The notes under the pieces: generated by a model
Databases searched by the model: none
Told to the model about the DNA's origin: nothing
What the model saw: the letters and a program-made list of their open reading frames with translations, nothing else
Program-made: the position numbers and the translations under genes
Assembly: GCF_002112505.1 (NCBI RefSeq)
Contig: NZ_NEHW01000002.1
Coordinates: 310,001 to 374,000 of the forward strand
DNA length: 64,000 bases
Direction: 5' to 3'
DNA from: Pseudomonas sp. R28(2017)
GTDB lineage: Bacteria; Pseudomonadota; Gammaproteobacteria; Pseudomonadales; Pseudomonadaceae
In this document: positions 52,254 to 61,605 of the stretch, in pieces
How positions within the stretch are numbered: the stretch's first letter is position 1
Layout of the letters: each line of letters opens with the position of its first letter

Positions 52254-53489
52254 TTAGCAGCAGCGGGTAGGCTGCGCCTTCGAACGGGTCGCCGGCAGCA
52301 GTGCGGTGGCCAGGCCGAGCAGCGGCAGGAACGAAATCACCTGATACACCCACTCGATGCCATGCAGGTCGGCCAGCTCGCCAAGGCCCGCCGCACCGAT
52401 GCCGCTGATGCCGAACATCAGGCCGAACATCACCCCCGACACCATGCCGACGCGGCCAGGCACTGCCTCCTGGGCGTACACCACCAGCGCGGCGAAAGCC
52501 GATGACATCACCAGGCCGATGGCCACCGCCAGCACGGCGGTCCAGGCCAGGTTGGCGTAGGGCAGGGCGAGGGCGAACGGGGCCACGCCGAGGAAGGAGA
52601 CCCAGATCACCGCCTTGCGCCCGATGCGGTCACCCACTGGCCCGCCGGCAAAGGTGCCCATGGCCACGGCGGCGAGGAACACGAACAGGTACAGCTGGCT
52701 TTGCTGCACGCTCAGGCCGAAGTGCTCGATCAGGTAGAAGGTGAAGTAGTTGGTGAACGACGCGATGTAGACGAACTTGGCGAACATCAGCACGGCGATC
52801 ACGCCCACGGCACGCCATATGGCACCTTTCGACAGCCCGGGCGCCTGTTGCCCGGCCAGGCCTTTGAGCTGGGTCTGGCCGTGGCGCAGGGTCCAGCCGG
52901 TGACGCGCAGCAGCACGAAGATGGCCAGGCCGGCCGCGAGCATGAACCAGGCGATGGCCGGCTGGCCGTGAGGGATGACGATGGCGGCGGTCAGCAGCGG
53001 GCCGATCGCCGAGCCGGTGTTGCCGCCGACCTGGAAGGTCGACTGGGCGGTGCCGAAGCGCCCGCCGGACGCCATGCGCGCTACCCGCGAGGCTTCCGGG
53101 TGGAAGGTCGCTGAACCGATACCCACCACGGCAGCGGCGCACAGCAGCATCTCGTAACTGTCGGCGAAGGCGAGCAGGGCGATGCCGACCAGGGTGAACA
53201 GCATGCCGGTGGGCAGCAGGTACGGCATGGGGCGCTTGTCGGTGTACATGCCGACCCACGGCTGCAGCAGCGAGGCGGTGACCTGGTAGATCAGGGCGAT
53301 CCAGCCGATCTGGGCGAAACTCAGCGAGAAGTCGCTTTTGAGCATCGGGTAGATCGACGGCAGCACGGCCTGGATCAGATCGTTGAGCAAGTGGGCGAAG
53401 GCAGCGGCGCCGACAATGCGGACCAGGAAACCCTGGGGTTGGTCGACAGCGCTGGCGGGTGGGGCCAAGGTGGCGGCAGGCGTGGTCAT
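52254..53489 (-). CDS. MFS transporter, fosmidomycin-resistance (Fsr) family
   Basis: This 411-aa protein has 12 membrane segments. Family hallmarks are AHLLNDLIQAVLPSIYPMLK at the first helix, the TDKRPMPYLL loop 2-3, and HPEASRVAR with STFQVGGNTGSAIGPLL around helix 5. Fsr proteins export fosmidomycin and similar compounds in E. coli; the natural role here is unproven. The start is ATG at 53489; an upstream in-frame extension includes REP sequence and is rejected. Confidence 0.88.
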   Translation of the reverse strand: MTTPAATLAPPASAVDQPQGFLVRIVGAAAFAHLLNDLIQAVLPSIYPMLKSDFSLSFAQIGWIALIYQVTASLLQPWVGMYTDKRPMPYLLPTGMLFTLVGIALLAFADSYEMLLCAAAVVGIGSATFHPEASRVARMASGGRFGTAQSTFQVGGNTGSAIGPLLTAAIVIPHGQPAIAWFMLAAGLAIFVLLRVTGWTLRHGQTQLKGLAGQQAPGLSKGAIWRAVGVIAVLMFAKFVYIASFTNYFTFYLIEHFGLSVQQSQLYLFVFLAAVAMGTFAGGPVGDRIGRKAVIWVSFLGVAPFALALPYANLAWTAVLAVAIGLVMSSAFAALVVYAQEAVPGRVGMVSGVMFGLMFGISGIGAAGLGELADLHGIEWVYQVISFLPLLGLATALLPATRSKAQPTRCC

Positions 53490-53847
53490 GGGCGAGGCTC
53501 TTTTTCGAGTGATGGCAAGGCATTGCCCGACGGAGGTTATCCAGCCGGGCAATGCCTGTCTCACGCCGAACAGGCACTCACTGTCGCGATTCGGACATTC
53601 AATCGGCCAGGCTACAAGGATTGCGCCAGTCTTCGGCGGCTGAGCAAGACAGTTGCCTGCACAGGTGCTGCTCGATCCCTGTGGGAGCGGGCTTGCCCGG
53701 GAAGAGGCCGCTACAGATTCCGACAATCAGCCAGGCAATCGGTGGTTCATCCTGCTATGCCTAAACATGGCGCATTCACCCGCTCCAGGCCCCGGCGCCC
53801 CGGGGGTGGGTGTCTGGCTCAGGTGCCGAGCAACTGGGAGGTGCCAC
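53490..53847. other. intergenic region with a single REP copy
   Basis: This 358-bp gap between divergent genes holds one REP (ctgtgggagcgggcttgccc, about 53679-53709) without a partner. The rest should contain promoters for the MFS and DUF3303 genes. No gene recognised. Confidence 0.55.
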
Positions 53848-54135
53848 ATGCTTTTCATCATTCAATGGAGCATTGCCCCGGAAAACCGTAACGCGGTCAT
53901 GGCCCGCTTCGCCAAGACCGGCGGCCTGCCGCCTGCCGAACTGAAGGTCCATGGCCGTTGGCATGCGGTTGGCGAATTGCAGGGCTTTGCCGTGGTTGAA
54001 AGCAATGACCTGCAGCCGGTGTTGCAGTGGACAATGGACTGGAGCGACCTGGCGCACATGCAGGTCAGCCCGGCGATGACCGATGCCGAACTAGGCCCGA
54101 TACTGGTGGCCGCCGTGAGCAAGATGACGCACTGA
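53848..54135 (+). CDS. DUF3303-family protein
   Basis: This 95-aa protein begins MLFIIQWSIAPENRNAVMARFAKTGG and fits the DUF3303 family, a ferredoxin-like alpha-beta fold of unknown role (WHAVGELQGFAVVESNDLQPVLQW). ATG at 53848 is preceded by GGGAGG. It is convergent with a small gene 9 bp downstream. Confidence 0.75.
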   Translation: MLFIIQWSIAPENRNAVMARFAKTGGLPPAELKVHGRWHAVGELQGFAVVESNDLQPVLQWTMDWSDLAHMQVSPAMTDAELGPILVAAVSKMTH

Positions 54136-54144
54136 GCACTGTCA

Positions 54145-54381
54145 TCAGGATGGCTGGGGTGTGGTGCCTTCTCTGGCCATCCACTTGAGCAAGGTGGCGA
54201 TCGGTACGCGGCGATGCACTTCGTGACGCTGGGTATCGCCGCCACTGCCGTAACGTTCCCGATAACGGCTGACGATCAGTTCGCGCCCATCCGCCGAGAC
54301 GCGGGCTTCAAGCTCGTGCAACAGCACAGGCTGCTCGGCCCCGCATTCCACACGGCGGAACAGTGAAACGGCATCACTCAC
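54145..54381 (-). CDS. small hypothetical protein coupled to the MlaA-like gene
   Basis: A 78-aa frame starts GTG at 54381 (VSDAVSLFRRVECGAEQ), overlapping the MlaA-like stop by 8 bp. It reads LHELEARVSADGRELIVSRYRERYG and ends in a charged tail. The coupling and normal codon use favour a real gene; the family is not recognised. Confidence 0.5.
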   Translation of the reverse strand: MSDAVSLFRRVECGAEQPVLLHELEARVSADGRELIVSRYRERYGSGGDTQRHEVHRRVPIATLLKWMAREGTTPQPS

Positions 54382-55153
54382 TGGTATTGCCTCCCTGGCA
54401 CTGGTCCGGGCGCTTGCCGGGTGCGCCGAGCTTGCCCTCGGCAACCCGGTTGGCACGCTGCTGCGCGGTGTAGTCGCGCAGGGCCTGGTAGTAGTCCGGC
54501 TGAGTGCGCAGTTTGTCGGTCAGCGGCAACGCCTGTGCCCGGCCATCCACCACGCCACCGGCCATGGCCACGGTGCCCAGGGTCTCGACGGTGTCGCTGT
54601 TGTCGCCGAACGGGTCCAGCGCCATGCTCAAGACCCGGCCAGTCGCATCGCGCAAGTTGTGCGTGCCCAGCAGCGGCAGCTCGACGATCGGGCCATCGGC
54701 GATATTCCACACGCCGAAGGTCTGGCCGAAGTCCGACTCATGGCGGGCAAGCCCCATCTTGCCGGAGACATCGATCAGGCCCGCCACACCGAGGGTGGTG
54801 TTGAAGATGAAGCGGCTCAGGCTGGTCATCGCCCGTTCGCCGTTGCCTTGCAGCAGGTCGTTGACGAACACCTTGGGCTCGCCGAAGTTGGCGGCAAAGT
54901 TGTGCACCCCTTGCTGGGCGTAAGTCGGCAACGCGGTATAGCCACGGGCGACCGGCGCCAGCAGGTAGTCGTCGACGCTGCGGTTGAACGCGAACACGGC
55001 ACGGTTGGCGGGCTCGGCCGGGTCGCTGAGCTGGTAGGCGACTGGGCCGCAGGCACTGGCCGGCGGGCGCTGGCTGCAGCCGCTGGCGGCAAGCAGCGAC
55101 AAGGCCAGGACCGTGTTGCGGGCAGATGACCGGGCAGCAGAATGAGTAGGCAT
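54374..55153 (-). CDS. MlaA/VacJ-like outer membrane lipoprotein
   Basis: This 259-aa lipoprotein has the lipobox AASGC (Cys26) and the MlaA core DPAEPANRAVFAFNRSVDDYLLAPVARGYTALP, then VNDLLQGNGERAMTSLSRFIFNTTLGVAGLIDVS and HESDFGQTFGVWNI. MlaA forms a channel that removes surface phospholipid and passes it to MlaC. No mlaFEDCB genes are nearby, so it may be an extra copy. It is divergent from a two-component system that may regulate it (inference). The start is ATG at 55153. Confidence 0.87.
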   Translation of the reverse strand: MPTHSAARSSARNTVLALSLLAASGCSQRPPASACGPVAYQLSDPAEPANRAVFAFNRSVDDYLLAPVARGYTALPTYAQQGVHNFAANFGEPKVFVNDLLQGNGERAMTSLSRFIFNTTLGVAGLIDVSGKMGLARHESDFGQTFGVWNIADGPIVELPLLGTHNLRDATGRVLSMALDPFGDNSDTVETLGTVAMAGGVVDGRAQALPLTDKLRTQPDYYQALRDYTAQQRANRVAEGKLGAPGKRPDQCQGGNTSE

Positions 55154-55321
55154 AGGCACATTCCTGTGAAGAAGTGGCGCCGATGCTGCGTGGGTTTGAT
55201 TGCCTGGGAATGTCCGGATTGTCTCGCGCCTGACACTTTGTTTCCGGGTTGAAATATATGACGGCAGCCCGGAGATGGCCTTACAGTACGCCGTAATTGC
55301 CTTTGTTCGCGGTACCTGTGT
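55154..55321. promoter_or_regulatory. divergent promoter region, MlaA-like/response regulator
   Basis: This 168-bp gap between divergent genes is somewhat AT-rich near 55230-55300 and is the expected site of both promoters. No palindrome stands out. Confidence 0.35.
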
Positions 55322-56032
55322 GTGAGCCATTTGCTGATTGTTGACGATGATGTTGAAGTACTCGACCTGCTGCAGAAGTTTCTGCGCCAGCATGGCTATG
55401 AGGTCGATGTGGCCCGCGATGGCAAAGGGCTGTGGCAAGCCCTGGAACGGCGGGTGCCTGACCTGGTGATTCTCGATGTGATGCTGCCGGGCGACAGTGG
55501 CCTGGTGCTGTGCCAGCGCCTGCGTGCCGAGCACAAGGTGGCGGTGATCATGCTCACCGCCATGGCCGAACTGAGCGATCGCGTGGTTGGCCTGGAGCTG
55601 GGCGCCGACGATTACCTGACCAAGCCTTTTGCCGCCCGCGAACTGCTGGCGCGGGTGCGCGCGGTATTGCGCCGGGTGAGCGAAGCGGCAGGCGGCGTGG
55701 CCGGTAGCCCGTGCACGGTGCTGGAGTTTTCCGGCTGGCAACTGGATGTGCTGCGGCGTGAACTGCGCTCCCCTGAGCAGGTCATGATTCCGCTGTCCAA
55801 CGGAGAATTCGAACTGCTGCTGGTATTTGCCGAGCATCCGCGGCGGGTGCTCAGCCGCCAGCAATTGCTCGACCTGGCACGGGGTGAATCCTATGAAGCC
55901 TACGACCGCAGCATCGATGTGCAAGTCAGCCGGCTGCGACGCAAGCTGGAGGGCGACGCAGGCGCTGAACCGCTGATCCGCACCTTGCGCAATGCCGGCT
56001 ACCTGTTCACTGCCACCGTGGTCAAGCGATGA
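55322..56032 (+). CDS. OmpR-family response regulator
   Basis: This 236-aa protein starts GTG at 55322. The receiver domain has the acidic pair DDD (8-10), phospho-acceptor Asp52 (VILDVMLPGDSG), Thr in MLTA and Lys in LTKPF. The C-terminal winged helix ends LIRTLRNAGYLFTATVV. Its stop overlaps the histidine kinase start (ATGA), so the pair is translationally coupled. Target genes are unknown; the divergent MlaA-like gene is the nearest candidate. Confidence 0.93.
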   Translation: MSHLLIVDDDVEVLDLLQKFLRQHGYEVDVARDGKGLWQALERRVPDLVILDVMLPGDSGLVLCQRLRAEHKVAVIMLTAMAELSDRVVGLELGADDYLTKPFAARELLARVRAVLRRVSEAAGGVAGSPCTVLEFSGWQLDVLRRELRSPEQVMIPLSNGEFELLLVFAEHPRRVLSRQQLLDLARGESYEAYDRSIDVQVSRLRRKLEGDAGAEPLIRTLRNAGYLFTATVVKR

Positions 56033-57390
56033 GCGTATTTGCCAGGCTGCGCACAGCCCTGCCGCGGCCGCGGATCACCATCACCATCGCCCGCTGGATA
56101 GCCCTGACCACGCTGACGGCGATGCTCATCCTGTTGCTGCTCAAAGGGCTGTTCAGCCTGTTGCTGAGCGTGTGGGCACAGCCGCCGTTGCTGGAAAGCG
56201 GGGTGATCGAGAAGGTCGCTGCGGTGACCCGCATTCTTGATGCCGCGCCGGTCACGCAGCGGACCCGCCTCGCCAGCGCGGCGGGGGACAGTTCCTACAC
56301 CGTGCAATGGTTGCGCAGCCATGACGAAGCGGGTGTGCCGGTGCTGGTCGATGCCGAATTCCGCAAGGGCGCGCCAACCCTGCGTGCCTTGCTGAAACGG
56401 CCTGACGCGCGCATCCAGGCCTTCGAGCCGTCCGATCTGCCGGAATATGCACCGGCGCGCGGCTATGCCCTGATGATCGAGCTGAGTGACAGGAGCTGGG
56501 TGCTGTACCGCGCCACGGACCGCAGCTGGGGCCTGGACGAACTGCCGCGCAACCTGATCATCCTTGCCTTGATGCTTGCCTCCAGCCTGCTGGTCGCGCT
56601 GTTCGCCACACGCTACCTGGCCCGCCCGCTCGAGCGTTTCGCCGAGGGCGCGCGACGCTTCGGCAAGGACTTCAATGCCCCGCCGATCCCGGTGGTCGGC
56701 CCCCATGACCTGCGTCAGGCCATTCTTGCCTTCAATGCCACCCAGGCGCAGCTCAAGCACTTCGTGAATGACCGTACCCAGATGCTGGCGGCGATTTCCC
56801 ACGACCTGCGTGCGCCATTGACACGCATGCGCCTGCGCGGCGAGTTCATCGAGGACGGCGACCTGCAGGCCAGGCTGTTCAAGGATGTCGACGAAATGCA
56901 GGCCATGGTCGATGCCGCGCTGGAGTTCTTTCGTGACGATGCGCGGCTTGAGCAGACCACGGCGTTCGACCTGGCCGAGATGCTGCAAACGGTGGTGGAA
57001 GACTTCAAGGACGCGGGTATCAAGGTCGCGCTCGATGCGCCACGGCGCTGCGTCTATGTCGGGCGGCCGGTGGGTATCAAGCGGGTGCTGGTGAACCTGG
57101 TCGATAACGCGGTCAAGTATGGCCTGGCACCTGAGATGCGGCTGGCGGTCACTGCCGAGCACCTGGAAATCAGGGTGCTGGATCGCGGGCCGGGTATCGC
57201 GCCGGAATTGCAGGAGCGCGTTTTCGCGCCCTTTTTCCGCATCGAAGGTTCGCGCAATCGCGACACCGGTGGCGTCGGGCTTGGCTTGCCGGCGGTGCGC
57301 GCCATCGTGCTGGAGCAGGGCGGCAGCGTGACCCTGGCCAACCGCCCGGGCGGCGGGCTGGAGGTCAAGGTCTGCTTGCCGGTGGGCTGA
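56029..57390 (+). CDS. sensor histidine kinase
   Basis: This 453-aa kinase has two membrane segments (about 23-48 and 175-192) bounding a periplasmic sensor of about 125 residues with no recognised fold. A HAMP domain follows (TRYLARPLERFAEGARRFG). His258 is the phospho-acceptor (LAAISHDLRAPLTRMRL). ATPase motifs are NLVDNAVKYG (N), VLDRGPGIAP (G1) and GVGLGLPAVRAI (G2), all intact. It resembles EnvZ-type kinases. It is coupled to the response regulator and its stop abuts a convergent gene. Confidence 0.93.
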   Translation: MSVFARLRTALPRPRITITIARWIALTTLTAMLILLLLKGLFSLLLSVWAQPPLLESGVIEKVAAVTRILDAAPVTQRTRLASAAGDSSYTVQWLRSHDEAGVPVLVDAEFRKGAPTLRALLKRPDARIQAFEPSDLPEYAPARGYALMIELSDRSWVLYRATDRSWGLDELPRNLIILALMLASSLLVALFATRYLARPLERFAEGARRFGKDFNAPPIPVVGPHDLRQAILAFNATQAQLKHFVNDRTQMLAAISHDLRAPLTRMRLRGEFIEDGDLQARLFKDVDEMQAMVDAALEFFRDDARLEQTTAFDLAEMLQTVVEDFKDAGIKVALDAPRRCVYVGRPVGIKRVLVNLVDNAVKYGLAPEMRLAVTAEHLEIRVLDRGPGIAPELQERVFAPFFRIEGSRNRDTGGVGLGLPAVRAIVLEQGGSVTLANRPGGGLEVKVCLPVG

Positions 57391-57855
57391 TCAGAGGCCC
57401 AGCTCGCTCAGGCCCGGGTGGTCGTCCGGGCGCCGACCGAGCGGCCAGCGGAACTTGCGCTCTGCTTCAGTGATAGGGTGCTCATTGATGCTGGAGAAGC
57501 GGTTCTGCATCAGGCCATCATCGGCGAATTCCCAGTTCTCGTTGCCATAGGCGCGGAACCACTGACCGCTGTCGTCGTGGTATTCGTAGGCATAGCGCAC
57601 GGCGATGCGGTTGCCGGCGAAGGCCCACAGTTCCTTGATCAGGCGGTATTCCAGTTCGTGGTTCCACTTGCGGGTCAGAAACGCCTCGACCTCCGCGCGG
57701 CCACGGGGGAATTCGACGCGGTTGCGCCAGGCGGTATCGACGGTGTAGGCCAGTGCCACTTTGGCCGGGTCGCGGCTGTTCCAGCCGTCCTCGGCGAGGC
57801 GGACCTTCTGGATGGCGGTTTCGTGGGTGAAGGGAGGCAGTGGTGGGCGGGACAT
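57391..57855 (-). CDS. DUF1348 (NTF2-like) protein
   Basis: This 154-aa protein begins [30 protein letters not shown] at ATG 57855. It matches the DUF1348 family with an NTF2-like cone fold; the core is [30 protein letters not shown] and the tail is [17 protein letters not shown]. Function unknown. Its stop directly abuts the convergent kinase stop, with no space for a terminator. Confidence 0.85.
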   Translation of the reverse strand: MSRPPLPPFTHETAIQKVRLAEDGWNSRDPAKVALAYTVDTAWRNRVEFPRGRAEVEAFLTRKWNHELEYRLIKELWAFAGNRIAVRYAYEYHDDSGQWFRAYGNENWEFADDGLMQNRFSSINEHPITEAERKFRWPLGRRPDDHPGLSELGL

Positions 57856-57994
57856 CGGGTGGCTCCTCGGCATTGGTTGGCAGGGAGTAGCGTAGTACTC
57901 GCTGGCGCTCCCGAGAATCCGTGCGCTTGGCATTTCATTGTTGCGTTTGGTGGAACAGTCAGCGTAGCTTCAAGTGCATGTCTTGAGTCTTACG

Positions 57995-58058
57995 GCGCCT
58001 ATGAGATCAAGCGCCGCCCGCGCGGCGCATCGCGAGCTGCGCTCGATCTCCCAGGCGC
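57995..58058. repeat. structured inverted repeat
   Basis: Arms 57995-58014 and 58039-58058 pair at 17 of 20 positions (GCGCCTNNGAGATCNAGCGC), with an inner hairpin GCCGC-CCGC-GCGGC at 58013-58026. The sequence gcgccgcccgcgcggcgcatcg recalls a repeat common in P. putida intergenic DNA (recollection). It lies between the DUF1348 start and the hydrolase stop. Confidence 0.6.
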
Positions 58059-58079
58059 AGAAAGTATCAAGCCGGGCCT

Positions 58080-59531
58080 TCAGCGCAAACGCAATTCCTT
58101 ATCCACCCCCTCCATCATCACCCTGAAAAACGGATTCGAAGTCGCCCTCGAAAAACTCCCCGCGTCCACGATCAGCGCTCCACGTTCCCCGCGCATGTTC
58201 AAGCTGCCCAGGTTCACCCCGTAGTTCTCCTGGCCACTCGGCTGTTGCCCATACAGCGGATCATCGAGGGGGAAGGGCAGCGCCACATGGGACAGCGAGA
58301 TCAGGCTGGCCGGATAGCTCGCGTCGATCAGGCGCTCGTCGGCCTTGCTCGCCTGGGCGGCAAAGCGCGACGACCTGAGCTGCGCATTGCCGGGACCGCG
58401 CGTGGCAATCAGGGTGCGTGCATAGGCGCGGGGCTGGGGAGTGAACATCCTGTCGCGCAGGGCCGCCACCGACGGTCTGAGCATTTCATCGATACCCAGC
58501 GAAGCGTTGGTGTCGAAGATCACCAGTTCGCTGCCATTGGCGGGCAGGTGGTCGTACAGGTCGGTCTGGACAGCTTCGGTGCTGACCGTGCCATCGACCA
58601 GCGATTGGTAGGTGAGAACCGGCGGTAGCAGGGCCAAGCGTTGCGGTTCTCGGGTTTCGGCCAGCAGATGCTGGCGCACGGCCTCCGTCAGCTCGTACGA
58701 CTGGCGGGCGGCATTGATCGGAAACGAGTTGTACTTGAACGGGTTGAATTCGGGCAGCACGCTCAACCAGGCAGCCTTGGCAAATGCGGGGAATAGTGCC
58801 GGCAGCCCGGCGATGCCGGCAAAGCGGGCAAAGCGACTGACGCCGATCATGGGTGAGATCAGCACCAGGTGGGCTGGCTTGGCCAGGCGCGGGTCTTGCA
58901 GCGCGTCGAGGCTGTACTTGACGGCCAGGGCGCCGCCATTGGAGAAACCGACGATGTACAGCGGGGTACCAGCGGGCGCGCGGCGGGTCGCTTCGCGCAC
59001 GGCCAGGCGGGTGGTGGCCATCCAGTCTTCCCAGTGGGCAGCGGTGAGGCCGGCCGGGACGGTGCCATGCCCGGGCAGGCGGGGGGCGACCACCACATAG
59101 CCCAGGTCCTGAAAGTGCCGGGCGAAATGGCGCAGGCTGTACGGCGAGTCGGTCAGGCCATGCAGCAACACCACCGCACCCTTGGCGGCCTGCGTGGGTT
59201 CGGCAACATAGGAACGGTTCCAGTCATGGCTGAGATTGCCTGGGAACACCCGGCTGCTGGTGGCGAAGCGGTTGTAGGCGGACTGCCCCGCGCTGGGCGG
59301 GTGTTCGCGCATGTGCCGGTTGAGCGCATTGAACACACGCTGTTCGGCCGCGAGGTAATCGCCCCAGCTGGCACGCTCGATGTCACTGACCGGCATCTCG
59401 TCAGGTACATAGGTGTGCCACGGCTCGAGCTGGAAGTCGGCAATTGCGGTGATACGGAAGGCGAACAGCGCAGCGATCAGCAAGGCCAGTACCACGAGTA
59501 CCACGGCCACCAGCAAACGGCGAATCGTCAT
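58080..59531 (-). CDS. membrane-anchored alpha/beta hydrolase
   Basis: This 483-aa protein has an N-terminal hydrophobic anchor (VVLVVLALLIAALFAF) and then an alpha/beta hydrolase domain. The oxyanion motif is VVLLHGLTDSPYSLR, the nucleophile elbow is IVGFSNGGALA (Ser), and a late His lies in SLSHVALPF. It probably faces the periplasm. Acyl substrate unknown; the family includes lipase- and esterase-like proteins. ATG at 59531 has a GGAGGAG site. Confidence 0.82.
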   Translation of the reverse strand: MTIRRLLVAVVLVVLALLIAALFAFRITAIADFQLEPWHTYVPDEMPVSDIERASWGDYLAAEQRVFNALNRHMREHPPSAGQSAYNRFATSSRVFPGNLSHDWNRSYVAEPTQAAKGAVVLLHGLTDSPYSLRHFARHFQDLGYVVVAPRLPGHGTVPAGLTAAHWEDWMATTRLAVREATRRAPAGTPLYIVGFSNGGALAVKYSLDALQDPRLAKPAHLVLISPMIGVSRFARFAGIAGLPALFPAFAKAAWLSVLPEFNPFKYNSFPINAARQSYELTEAVRQHLLAETREPQRLALLPPVLTYQSLVDGTVSTEAVQTDLYDHLPANGSELVIFDTNASLGIDEMLRPSVAALRDRMFTPQPRAYARTLIATRGPGNAQLRSSRFAAQASKADERLIDASYPASLISLSHVALPFPLDDPLYGQQPSGQENYGVNLGSLNMRGERGALIVDAGSFSRATSNPFFRVMMEGVDKELRLR

Positions 59532-59611
59532 CACTCCTCCCTGATCCATATCTATGGCGCGATCGACCTGGCGCGGCTAGTGTCACTGGATTGTCCAGCG
59601 AGGCATCGAGC

Positions 59612-60085
59612 ATGAACAGGATGTCAATTGCAGCGATCGGGCTGCTGGCAGTGAGTCTGGCCGCTAATGCCGAAGAAGGCGAGCGAGAAGGGGACTATTG
59701 GTACGTTCAGACCAGCGCCTATACCAAGCACTGGACCCACGACCCGGAGCACAACAACCACCAGGAATTGGTCGGCATCGAGCGTATCTACACCGACGGC
59801 TTGCTGTGGGGCGCGGCAACCTTCAAGAACTCGTTCTCCCAGCGGTCGTACTACGCCTACGTGGGCAAGGTCTGGGAGCACGAGCGCTATCCGGTGTATG
59901 CCAAGCTGAGCGGCGGATTGATCGAGGGCTACAAGGGCGAGTATGACGACAAGATTCCGTTGAACCATTTCGGCATCGCGCCGGTGATCATCCCGTCGTT
60001 CGGCGTGCACTGGGGGCCGGTGGGGGCCGAGTTCGTGGTGCTGGGCGGGGCTGCGGGGATGATCAACGTGGGGTTGCGGTTCTGA
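59612..60085 (+). CDS. outer membrane beta-barrel-like protein
   Basis: This 157-aa protein has a signal peptide (cut after ANA) and a strand-rich body (WYVQTSAYTKHWTHDPEHNNHQELVGIERIY; NSFSQRSYYAYVGKVWEHERYPVYAKLSGGL) ending in Phe, fitting a small outer membrane barrel. Pseudomonas relatives are often labelled sn-glycerol-3-phosphate transporter, and the motif HWTxDPxHNN is also PagP-like. Neither function is shown here. It is divergent from the hydrolase gene. Confidence 0.7.
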   Translation: MNRMSIAAIGLLAVSLAANAEEGEREGDYWYVQTSAYTKHWTHDPEHNNHQELVGIERIYTDGLLWGAATFKNSFSQRSYYAYVGKVWEHERYPVYAKLSGGLIEGYKGEYDDKIPLNHFGIAPVIIPSFGVHWGPVGAEFVVLGGAAGMINVGLRF

Positions 60086-60094
60086 GCTGTCTCG

Positions 60095-61264
60095 TCAGGC
60101 GGTGCCCAGGGATTTGTCGGCGGCCTTGTTGCGCCCACCCAGCCACACCAGCAGCAACCCGGCAGCTGCCAGTACGCCACCGGCCATCGGTACCGCGGCG
60201 TAACCGAGGTTCAGGCTGATCACCGCGCCGCCCAGGGCGGCGCCCACGGCGTTACCCAGGTTGAACGCACCGACGTTGATCGACGACGCCAGCCCAGGTG
60301 CCTCGATGGCGGCGGTCATCACCCGCATCTGCAGCGGCGGCACCACGGCGAAGGTGAACATGCCCCACACCAGCAAGGCGATGGCGGCGCCGACAGGGCT
60401 GCCCAGGACCAGTGGCATCAGCAGCATGATCACTGCCAGAACGCCGAGGAAGATCCGCGCCGAGCCATCCAGCGACCAGTCGGCCAGGCGGCCACCCAGG
60501 CTGTTGCCCAAGGTGAAGCCAACGCCGATCAGCACCAGGCCAAGGGTGACGAAACTGTCCGAGGCGCCGGTCAGTTCCGCCAGCACAGGCGCCACGTAGG
60601 TATACAGGGTGAACATGGCGCCAGCCCCCAGCACCGTGGTGGCCATCGCCAGCAGCACGCTGGGCCGGGCGATCACTGCCAGTTCCTTGCGCACATGGGG
60701 CACGCTGCCGCGTTCACCCTTGGGCAGGGCATACCACAGCGCGGCCATGGCCAGCAGGCCGAGCACCGCCGTGCCGGCAAAGGCCATGCGCCAGCCGACT
60801 TGCTGGCCAACCCAGGTGGCCGCCGGCACCCCGCCGATGTTGGCGATGGTCAGGCCCATGAACATGGTCGCCACGGCGCTGGCTTGTTTTTCCTTGGGCA
60901 CGACGCTGGCGGCCACCACCGCGCCAAGGCCGAAGAACGCGCCATGGTTGAGGCTGGTGACCAGGCGCGAGGCGAGCAGGGTGTAATAGTCCGGTGACAA
61001 CGCCGAGAGCAGGTTGCCCAGGGTGAAGATCGCCATCAGCGCCATCAGCGCCGCGCGTTTGCCGAAGCGGCTGAACAGCAAGGTCATGATCGGCGCGCCG
61101 ACCATCACGCCGATGGCATAGGCGGTAATCAGCATGCCCGCGCTGGGAATGCTCACGTCGACACCCTGGGCGATGACTGGCAGCAGGCCCATCGGTGTGA
61201 ATTCAGTGGTGCCGATGCCAAAAGCTCCGATGGCCAGGGCAAGCAGGACGCGTCCGGGTTTCAT
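60095..61264 (-). CDS. MFS transporter, AraJ/YdhP-like DHA1 family
   Basis: This 389-aa, 12-helix protein begins MKPGRVLLALAIGAFGIGTTEFTPMGLLPV, the DHA1 subfamily entry, with the antiporter-type motif in helix 5 and LLFSRFGKRAALMAL in loop 2-3. It is a probable efflux protein of unknown substrate. Its start overlaps the downstream-strand MoaF-like gene stop by 4 bp, so both are co-expressed. Confidence 0.87.
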   Translation of the reverse strand: MKPGRVLLALAIGAFGIGTTEFTPMGLLPVIAQGVDVSIPSAGMLITAYAIGVMVGAPIMTLLFSRFGKRAALMALMAIFTLGNLLSALSPDYYTLLASRLVTSLNHGAFFGLGAVVAASVVPKEKQASAVATMFMGLTIANIGGVPAATWVGQQVGWRMAFAGTAVLGLLAMAALWYALPKGERGSVPHVRKELAVIARPSVLLAMATTVLGAGAMFTLYTYVAPVLAELTGASDSFVTLGLVLIGVGFTLGNSLGGRLADWSLDGSARIFLGVLAVIMLLMPLVLGSPVGAAIALLVWGMFTFAVVPPLQMRVMTAAIEAPGLASSINVGAFNLGNAVGAALGGAVISLNLGYAAVPMAGGVLAAAGLLLVWLGGRNKAADKSLGTA

Positions 61265-61605
61265 TGGGCAGGCTCCTGGGTGTCGAGCTCGGTCAGTGGC
61301 CCTTCCAGGCGGTGGAAGCTCAGGTCGCTGGTGGTGAAGAAGGCCTGCGAGCGGCCGTTGCTGAAGTCATCGACATGCACCACGGTGGCGCCATCGGCTT
61401 CCTGCCAGGAGATCACGTAGACCCCGTTGGCGATCTGCCGCCATTGGCACTCGGCGGCGCCACTGGCGCCGGCATGGGGGCCGGAGACGATGGCATAGCG
61501 CACGTGGCGGCCGTCGTCGGAGTAGCTGTTGTGCGCGGCCAGGCCGGGGTATTCGACCTGGAAACTGCGGCCTGCGAAGGCCGGCAAGGGGGAGACGGTG
61601 CTCAT
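61261..61605 (-). CDS. MoaF-like domain protein
   Basis: This 114-aa protein starts MSTVSPLPAFAGRSFQVEYPG at ATG 61605. It resembles the MoaF/calycin-like fold (GVYVISWQEADGATVVHVDDFSNGRSQAFFTTSDLSFHRLEG). The fold suggests ligand binding; the ligand is unknown. It is upstream of and overlaps the MFS gene, hinting that both handle the same compound. Confidence 0.7.
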   Translation of the reverse strand: MSTVSPLPAFAGRSFQVEYPGLAAHNSYSDDGRHVRYAIVSGPHAGASGAAECQWRQIANGVYVISWQEADGATVVHVDDFSNGRSQAFFTTSDLSFHRLEGPLTELDTQEPAQ

